A model generated the notes under the pieces. That model searched no databases. It saw only the letters and a list, made by a program, of their open reading frames with translations, and was not told the DNA's origin. A stretch of DNA of 64,000 nucleotides from Saccharum officinarum (taxonomy: Eukaryota; Streptophyta; Magnoliopsida; Poales; Poaceae), in assembly GCA_020631735.1 (NCBI GenBank), contig CM036188.1, positions 17,278,214-17,342,213 on the forward strand. Reading direction: 5' to 3'. Each line of letters opens with the position of its first letter. Positions within the stretch are counted from its first letter, which is position 1. The position numbers and the translations under genes were made by a program. Shown here piece after piece: positions 56,729 to 64,000 of the stretch.

Positions 56729-57139
56729 TTTTTGGTGGATGATACTGGGACATAAGATGCATTGTACTCTTTTGTTTATTTATGTGAGTTTTCTCTTTTG
56801 AGGTTTCTCATATAAAGTTTTTATGAGGCAATATCAACACAAAGGTATATGTTATATCATCTAGTTTTTCCCACTAGGGTTTTTGGAAGATGATATATTG
56901 ACCCTATGATTAAGATATTTTTAGACTAAGGCTTTGGGTTTATCTCAAAGGGTCTAATAATATTGGTAATTGTATATCATGGTGTTTCTCCTTATTTTTC
57001 CCACTGGGTTTTAAGGAGTTTTGCTTGGTATACCGGTATTACTTTGGTTTTTCTCACATGGTTTTCCAAAGATTCATAATGATGTATAATAGACAAACAG
57101 TAAAGACTACAAGAAGCTAATTGATCAAGGGGGGGTGTT
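56729..57139 (+). repeat. E2 downstream repeat units, right part, to polypurine tract
   Basis: After the TTTTT duplication, GGTGGATGATACTGGG and a second unit (ATTGTACTCTTTT, CATATAAAGTTTTTATGAGG, CCCACTAGGGTTTTTGG) and a weaker third unit (CCCACTGGGTTTTAAGG) follow. GATCAAGGGGGG then TGTT (57123-57139) is the likely polypurine tract and first bases of the copia 3' LTR, where E8 inserted. Confidence 0.75.
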
Positions 57140-59061
57140 TGAAAGGTCTTGATGGCTAGAAGGGGGTGAATAGCCTTTTAAAATTTTCTACAAAGACAAG
57201 CTAAACAAGTTTATCAATACAGCAAATAGCGAGATGCAAGTTTTGCTTAGCCTACGGGGTGTTTGCAAGCCACCTAACCAATTCACAATTCTAGTATATT
57301 TGCAATTAACCGCACAAGTCAAACCGCACAACTTAGCTACAACTAAAGCTAACTACCTACACAAGCTAAGAGCTACACTAACAAGCTAGCAAGATAACTA
57401 AGAAATTAATACAAGAGAGAGTTAGGAGGGTATCACCGAGGGGCGAAGTATTGAGCCAACCAATCAATATGATCAAGAGATGAATTCCACAATACACAAC
57501 CACTGGGATCGATTAATCACAATAAGAATGATGACATGAAGATTTATCCTGAGGTTCACGTGCTTGCCGGCACGCTAGTCCCTGTTGTGTCCCTCTTCAC
57601 CATGTGGTTCAATGGCTAATCGGTCTCACACCGAGACTCTCAAAAGGCACCACAAGAACCTACCAAATGGCAAAAGGTTGCAAATGATACGAGCAATTCA
57701 CTAACGTTGCCTTTAGCGCTTCACCGAGGTAGGCACAAACCCCTCACAATCACCGTAGGTGGCCAAGAACAATCACCAACTCTTGCCAATGCCTCCAAGC
57801 TACTCCAAGCCATCTAGGTGGCGGCAAGCACCAAGAGAAATAAGAATCCCGTAGCAAATCAACCACCAAGTGCCAACTAGATGCAATCTCACAATGCAAA
57901 TGCACTTGGATCACTCAATCTCACTTCGAATATGCAAAGAAGCAAGAGAGATGAGTGGAAGGAGAGTTGCTTAGCTCAAAGTGCTCACAAGTATGTCAAA
58001 TGTCCAAGAGGGGGAGCTTTGAGCCAGCCAACGAGTATTTATAGACGTACCCCTTCGAATATAGCCGTTAGGAACTTGAAACAGCCGCAGTCGCGCTGAC
58101 CGGACGCGCTGGTCCAATTGACCGGACGCGCCGATCACACAGCGCCTTCGCTCTCGAACCACCGACCGAACGCGCTCCACGCAACGACTGGACGTGCGAA
58201 GCTCGACCGGACACGCTAGTCCCGTAACGGACCGGATGCGCTGGTCAAACCTGAGCAGCGCACAATGAAACAGCGACCGGACGCGCTATAGAACTGACCG
58301 GACGCCATAGTACCAGCGACCAGTTGGAGTCTAGTAAGATCCCTCAACGACAGGACGCGTCCGGTCGACAGTGACCGGACGCGCCACCGCGTCCGATCAA
58401 AAAACTGAGACACGCGCAGATGCTGAACACTGACCAGACGCGTCCGGTCAAACAGAGACCGCATCCGGTCCAGCGTCCGGTCACCTCTGTGACCTCCGTT
58501 CGCCTCTGTTTCTTTTTCGACTTCCGACGTAGTGGAAAATAGTCGTTTCAACTCCTCAAAAACGCCTGAATCCCGTCTCGCAAGCTCGCCGGGAGCGAGA
58601 GAGGGACCCAAACCCTCTATACCGCTCAAACTCCTATGCCATCGCAAAAGTGCTAACACCACCAAGTGATCACGTCATGTGCGAGTGTGTTAGCATTTTC
58701 ACAATCATTTTTCGAGGCGTTATTAGTTCTATCCAAATGCATATGATTATGAAATGCACACCTAGAGGCACTTAGGAGTTCAATAGCCGCGTCATTCCCC
58801 TCTTTGTAGTACGGCTATCTATCCTATAATGTAACCACACCCACTATGTGTCTTGGTTACTAAAACACAACCCTTAAGGATATACCTTTGCCTTGATCAT
58901 GTAGGGTTGCGTCCAAATCCAAGTGTGGCCATCATGATCACCATGTCCATCTTGCCACCAACCTTGAAATGTACTAATCCTCATATGCTACATACAACTT
59001 AGGCATAGGATTAGTACTTAGGCATTGTCACTAATTACCAACACCAAACATAGGACTTTCA
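57140..59061 (-). repeat. E8 3' LTR (1922 bp)
   Basis: On the plus strand it starts TGAAAGGTCTTGATGG and ends CATAGGACTTTCA, with CTCCCCCTTGTT (polypurine on the minus strand) adjoining. No gene; an ACCGGACGCG motif array lies in the middle. The matching 5' LTR is outside the window. Confidence 0.88.
58098..58490. repeat. Array of GACCGGACGCG motifs in E8 LTR
   Basis: About a dozen exact or near copies of GACCGGACGCG at irregular spacing, for example 58098, 58119, 58204, 58229, 58274, 58296 and 58372. Near-palindromes GACAGGACGCGTCCGGTC (58349-58366) and GACCAGACGCGTCCGGTC (58432-58449) combine both orientations. Rich in CpG and CCGG in an otherwise AT-leaning LTR. Confidence 0.85.
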
Positions 59062-60189
59062 ATCTCCCCCTTGTTGGTAATTGGTGACAAACCTTTCACA
59101 AAGATATTATGATAAAATTTTGATTAAACCCATGTCACATTGTCCAAGTATATTACCATGTGTAAGAATTATGGACATGTGATCATGAATTCAAATTGAT
59201 AGCAATGGCTCCCCCTACATGTATGCAATATGTTTGGATTTTGGAAGCATACATGTTAGATAGGGAAGTATATGAGCATTGAATACCAATAGGTGCTAAG
59301 TGTTTGAGATTATAGACCTTTGAAGCGTGATACCATCGAAGTAGTGATAAACACCATCTTAGCACCTTGTGTAGTTAGATACCACTTGTAAAAGCACAAA
59401 CATAACTAGAAACCTCGTGAGATCAACATTATAAGCAAGGCCCTAGTACCACTTTAAAAAATATGAAGCAAGAAAAATCTAACTACTTCCTATTCATGCT
59501 AGTACCTCAATATACCATTCAAATTATACTAGCAAGTCACCACACAAGCAATGTATCAGAGAAAAAGAAATGCATAACTATGCATCATACATATGAAGTG
59601 CACATGGAAATGCAACAATCATGCTTAAGAGCTTGCTCCCCCTACTTGTGTGCTCAAAATTTTAGTTGATCCCCTTCTTTTATCAATTCTCCCCCTTTAG
59701 GTTTTCTCCCCCTTTAGAATCTATCTTTGTGAACAATATTTTCTCCCCCTTTGGCACCAATGACCACAAGGGACCAATTTTAGATAGATTATCATGTTGA
59801 ATTATGGGGTGAGGATCAAGTTTGTGATTCAACCTAGATTGCTTGCATAAATAAAATGCTTCAGTTTGATCCAAGGGCAAGCTTCTTCACACCTTGCTAG
59901 AAGGGTTATCATGCACCATGTTGAAGCAAATATTTAGACAAGTGATCTAGATTAAACACTTAGGATCACAAGCTACTTAAATAAGTTATATGCTACCACT
60001 AGATCATACAAATCATGAAAACAATAGTGGCACCATATAAACTTTAAATTCATTTGATTTTCATGAATGAGCCTAGAACATGTAAATTATGACTAGATGC
60101 ACTAAACAAGTCCTTAGCATAGAATGTATGACATGTCAACCAATTGTACCTTAGGGCTCGAAGGAGAGGCATGTCATATATGGGGTGCA
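59062..60189 (-). other. E8 region between pol and 3' LTR, with repeated polypurine-like tracts
   Basis: No supported gene. On the minus strand AAAGGGGGAGAA or close variants occur near 59643, 59690, 59707 and 59741, besides the LTR-adjacent tract. In related elements this region may hold an env-like ORF; none is visible here. Confidence 0.6.
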
Positions 60190-61527
60190 TCAACTCATGT
60201 TGGAGAAGTCAAGTATGTTCAACTCATTCTTTAGCTTGTGAAATCTCTTCTCATCAAGTGGCTTGGTGAATAGATCGGCTAATTGATCTTCGGTGCCCAC
60301 AATCTCAATTGCAATGTCACCCTTTTGTTGATGATCTCTAATGAAGTGATGGTGAACATCAATATGCTTTGTTCTTTGATGTTGAACTGGATTGTTGGTT
60401 AGCTTCACGGCACTTTCATTGTCACATAGCAATGGCACATTCTTGAAATTGATTCTAAAATCCATCAATGTTGCCTTCATCCACAAGATTTGTGCACAAC
60501 AACTACTCGCGGCAATGTATTCGGCCTCGGCGATAGATAGTGCAATACTATTTTGCTTCTTGGACGACCATGAAACAAGTGATCTTCCCAATAATTGACA
60601 AGTCCTAGAAGTGCTCTTTCTCTCTACTTTGTCACCGGCATAGTCGGAATCTGAATATCCAACTAGCTCAAAGCTTGCACCTTTGGGATACCATAATCCA
60701 ATATCTTGTGTATGCTTTAAGTACCTCAACATTCTCTTTGTTGCCTTCAAATGACTTTCTCTTGGTGAGGCTTGAAATCTTGCACACATGCATACACTAA
60801 ACATTACATCAGGCCTTGATGCCATCACATAGAGTAGGCTACCAATCATTGATCTATATAGCTTTTGATCCACCATGTTGCCACTCTTGTCACTATCCAA
60901 GCTTCCACTAGTGCTCATTAGAGTAGTGATTTCTTTTGCATCTTTCATGCCAAACTTCTTTAGCATATCCTTTATGTATTTGGTTTGGTTTACAAATGTT
61001 CCTTCTTTCATTTGCTTGATTTAAAGTCCAAGAAAGAAACTAAGTTCACCAATCATCGACATTTCAAATTCCTTTGCCATCATTTTCCCAAACTTATCAC
61101 AATAATCTTGATTGGTTGAACCGAATATGATATCAGCAACATATATTTGCAATACAAACAAGTCTTTCCCAATCTTCTTGGTGAAGAGAGTAGTATCCAC
61201 TTTGCCCATGATAAATCCTTTGGATAGCAAGAAGTCCCTCGATCTTTCATACCATGCTCTAGGTGCTTGCTTCAATCCATACAAAGCCTTCCTTAACTTG
61301 TATACATGGTTGGGTTTCTTGTCATCTTCAAAACCGGGAGGTTGCTCCACATACACCTCCTCTTGAATGTACCCATTGAGAAATGCACTCTTCACATCTA
61401 TTTGATATAGCTTGATATTGTGAGCACAAGCATAGGCAAGTAAGATCCTAATTGCTTCCAATCTTGCAACCGGGGCATATGTTTCACCAAAGTCAAGACC
61501 CTCTATTTGTGTGTAACCTTGAGCCAC
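60190..61527 (-). pseudogene. pol: E8 pol: reverse transcriptase and RNase H
   Basis: RT part 61527-61021: [41 protein letters not shown]. The catalytic box is YVADIIFGS where the family has YVDD, so an active-site Asp is lost. An in-frame TAA at 61021-61023, probably from CAA, separates it from 61011-60190, the same frame: RNase H with GYSDSDYAGD, AEAEYIAASSCCAQ, CDNESAVKL, HIDVHHHFIRD and the end motif QLADLFTKPL. The upstream frame differs, so there is also a frameshift between 61527 and 61790. Product inactive. Confidence 0.92.
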
Positions 61528-61726
61528 TAGTCTTGCTTTGTTCCTTACTACTATTCCATCTTGATCTTGCTTGTTGCGAAAGACACATCTTGTTCCAATG
61601 ACATTGTGATCCTTAGGCCTTTCAACTAGTTCCCATACTTTATTCTCTTGAAGTTGTTGAGCTCTTCATGCATTGCATTTACCCAATTCGGATCTCTCAA
61701 TGCTTTATCAATGTCCTTGGGTTCTT

Positions 61727-63389
61727 CTATTGACACAAAAGAAGAGCGAGCACAAAAAGATACCAATCTTGATCTAGTTTGAACTCCCCTTTATATGTCA
61801 CCAATGATGGAATCCAATGGATGGTCTCTTGCAACATTAGTTGGTTGAAGCACTTGGACTTGATTGCTTGGATGTTGATGTTGATCATGAGTTGGAGATG
61901 ATGAACTAGACACTTGTTGATCTTGTTGCACTTGAGATGATGTACTAGCTTGATTTTGCATAAGAGAACCCCTAGCTTGAGTGATTGGACTTTGGAGCAC
62001 TTGATCTTTGTTGTCATCCACATCAATCACTTGCTTTGGCCTAATATCACCAATATCCATTTCTTTCATAGCATTGGTCAATTGAGTTCCTCTCACATCA
62101 TCCAAGTTATCTTCCTCATCTTGAGAGCCATTTGTTTCATCAAACTCAACATCATGAACTTCTTTAAGTTGACCACTAGCCAAATTCCAAACTCTATAAG
62201 CTTTGCTAGTAGTTGAGTAACCAAGTAAGAATCCTTCATTACATTTCTTCTCAAACTTGCTTAATATAGTGCCCTTCTTCAAGATGTAGCATTTGCAATC
62301 AAATACCTGAAAGTATGCAATGTTGGGCTTTCTTCTATTTAAGATCTCATATGGTGTCTTCTCTAGGAACTTGTGGCAATAGAGGTGGTTGCTATAGAAG
62401 CAAGTCATGTTGATTGCTTCGGCCCAAAATGAATGACTCACATTATACTCATTCAACATTGATCTTGCCATATCAATTAAGGTTCTATTCTTCCTCTCAA
62501 CTAAGCCATTAGATTGAGGTGCATACTTGTCCAAAAATTGATGTTTGATTCCAAGTTCATCACATAGCTCATCAACTCTTGTGTTTCTAAACTCACTTCC
62601 ATTGTCACTTCTCACCTTCTTGATTGTGGTCTCAAACTCATTTTGCACTCTCTTGATGAACTTCTTAAATATGTCAAATACATCACTCTTATCCACAAGA
62701 AAGAATACCCATGTGTATCTAGTGAAATCATCCATAATCACAAAGCCATACTTGTTGCCACCAATGCTTGTATATGTAGTTGACCCAAATAGATCCATGT
62801 GCAACGACTAAAATGCCTTGGAAGTACTCATGATGCTTTTCAATGGATGAGTGTTGCCTACTTGCTTTCCGGCTTGACATGCACTACATAGCTTATCTTT
62901 CTCAAATGTGACATCCTTCAAGCCTCTAACTAAGTCATGCTTCACTAACTTGTTTAATTGCTTCATGCCAACATGACCAAGTCTTCTATGCCATAACCAA
63001 CCCATACTTGATTTGGTGAGCAAGCATGTTGAAAGTTGAGTGTCACTAGCATTGAAATCAACCAAGTATAGATTCTCATATCTAAAACCCTTGAAGATAA
63101 AATTGGAGCCATCAACACTAACTATCTCCACATCATCAACACCAAATATGCACTTGAAACCAAGATCACATAATTGAGCAACCGAGAGAAGATTGAAGTT
63201 CAACTTTTCAACTAAGAGCACATTGGAAATGCTATGATCATTTGAGATTGCAATCCTTCCAAGAGCCTTTACATCACCCTTGCTATTGTCACCAAATGTG
63301 ATGCTATCAATGCCGCTATCATTTGATTTGAGAGAGTTGAACATTCTTGAATCACCGGTCATATGTTGAGAGCACCCACTATCAAGCAC
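61727..63389 (-). pseudogene. pol: E8 pol: protease and integrase
   Basis: Protease active site VLDSGCSQHMTGD at the start (about 63390). Then a GAG-pre-integrase domain with WLWHRRLGHVGMKQL and CSACQAGKQ. An in-frame TAG at 62808-62810 interrupts, and the same frame resumes at LHMDLFGS with the integrase core: DDFTRYTWVFF, VRSDNGSEFRN, YAPQSNGLVERKNRTL. A Gln/Ser-rich linker follows. An in-frame TAA lies at 61791; after it the frame still encodes family sequence (RGVQTRSRLVSFC) to about 61727. Three or more lesions make it non-functional. Confidence 0.92.
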
Positions 63390-63431
63390 CCAATGCCTTC
63401 CTCCGGCCTTGTAATTTACCTACAAAACAAT

Positions 63432-64000
63432 TTAATGTCTTTTAGGTACCCATACTTGCTTGGGTCCTTGGAGGTTAGTAACTAAGCTCTTTGGTACCCA
63501 AATGGCCTTCTTCTTTAGACCCGCAATTGGTGTACCAACAAACTTAGCTTGCACACCCTTCTCACCCTTGGTAAGAACATAACAAGAATCAAAAGGAATG
63601 TAATCCATTTTAGCATGAAACTTGTAGTTGTTCTTGTTCATTTTATTACAATTAATCTCTAGATGCCCAACTTGCTTGCATCTATTGCAATAACGACCAT
63701 TGCTCTTCACAAAGCAAGGCTTTGCAGTAGCAAAGGCCGCCTTGTCCTTCTTGGAAGTATAACACAAACCCTCTTTGTTAAGAGAGAACCTTTGTCTACC
63801 CAAGCATTTTAGCAAGCGGGTATCCCCACCATAGGCATTGCCTAATGCGCGGGTGAGATCATCCACCTCTCTCTTAAGAGTCTCATTCTCAACCATAAGT
63901 GATGAATTACTAGTAGTAGAGATAGAGTTGGTTGTGGTGGATGATGATGAGCTACATGAAGCATTAGTTGGACCAACAAATAAAGAATCAACAATAATAT
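63432..64000 (-). pseudogene. gag: E8 gag C-terminal part, continues beyond window
   Basis: The frame is open from the window edge to a TAA at 63432-63434. It has a Ser/Thr-rich stretch, a short coiled-coil-like segment (NETLKREVDDLTRAL), and a CCHC zinc knuckle (YCNRCKQVGHLEINC, about 63650-63690), then the typical VPKSLV and WVPK repeats. Pol follows in the same frame after TAA and, four codons later, TAG (63420-63422). Whether the stops are decay or a recoding site cannot be told from one copy. Confidence 0.88.

Larger units (their letters stand above)
20499..57139 (+). mobile_element. E2: old Ty1/copia element (Ale-like), host of nested insertions
   Basis: A short 5' LTR starts TGTTGACAATT (20499). 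Decayed gag lies at about 23180-24317, and pol resumes after the nested block at 43346-46430. Polypurine-like GATCAAGGGGGG followed by TGTT lies at 57123-57139, where E8 interrupts the start of the 3' LTR. Without insertions about 7.5 kb remain. The RT remnant YGLK...WYNRL near 45354, the pol end motif DNLTEIFTKS near 46340 and the gag remnant EFNELALDG near 23215 identify copia. It is full of stops and indels, so it is the oldest element here. The Ale-like assignment rests on the short LTR and gag motif. Confidence 0.8.
57140..64000 (-). mobile_element. E8: SIRE-type Ty1/copia element, 5' end beyond window
   Basis: Minus strand. The 3' LTR is 57140-59061 (ends TGAAAG...CTTTCA), polypurine tract 59062-59074, 1.1 kb untranslated region, then RNase H, RT, integrase, protease and gag rising to 64000. 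Motifs [31 protein letters not shown] and CQLLGRSLVSWSSKKQNS fit the SIRE/Maximus lineage. It inserted at GTGTT (57135-57139), the beginning of the E2 3' LTR. Several in-frame stops and an RT active-site change show it is inactive. Confidence 0.93.

Overview
This 64 kb window is transposable-element DNA from a grass genome (Poaceae; an Andropogoneae-like panicoid is my guess, at low confidence). The evidence is the dense nesting of Ty3/gypsy chromoviruses, Ty1/copia elements and Tourist-type MITEs, initiator-methionine-tRNA primer sites (TGGTATCAGAGC) next to the LTRs, and a plant SIRE-type copia. I found no host protein-coding gene, no RNA gene and no CRISPR array. Element boundaries were read by eye from LTR ends, primer sites and target-site duplications (TSDs).

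Layout. (A) 1-18316: a very young plus-strand Tekay-like chromovirus, called E1. Its 5' LTR is cut by the window edge (1-2112) and its 3' LTR is complete (13488-18316, 4.8 kb). The internal region appears twice, on either side of a 100-N gap (8149-8248), almost certainly an assembly artefact. Upstream of gag it has a separate ORF (2888-3490), here called ORF0, whose first 21 residues after Met closely copy the histone H3 tail. (B) 18317-20013: six Tourist/PIF-Harbinger-like MITEs or MITE pieces; E1 sits inside the first. (C) 20499 to about 57139: an old, heavily mutated plus-strand copia element (E2) that hosts everything nested in it.

Nesting inside E2. A gypsy solo LTR (E3, 24323-43340, TSD ACTCG) contains a non-autonomous hAT (E4, 26460-42027, TSD GTTCTATG). 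The hAT contains a short minus-strand LTR retrotransposon without genes (E5, 26966-41481, TSD GTTTA), and E5 contains a minus-strand chromovirus (E6, 27186-37014, TSD GTATG). That is five levels of insertion, four of them with matching TSDs. Further right, E2 is interrupted by a minus-strand gypsy that keeps only zinc-knuckle and protease-like ORFs (E7, 46598-56728, TSD TTTTT) and by a minus-strand SIRE-type copia (E8, 57140 to beyond the window).

How the parts work together. In E1 and E6 an ORF0 with an H3-tail-like N-terminus precedes gag-pol, and pol ends in a chromodomain, a module that in relatives reads histone H3 tails. An ORF0 beginning like H3 (17 of the first 20 residues in E1, position-locked but diverged in E6) in an element that also encodes a chromodomain is the most interesting signal here. 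ORF0 and gag ATGs lie directly after CAG or TAG splice-acceptor-like sequences, and donor-like GTAAG sites lie in the leaders, so separate spliced mRNAs are plausible. E6, E7 and E8 carry stop codons and active-site changes and look immobile. E1 may be active, but its reading frames cannot be judged from this error-prone assembly.
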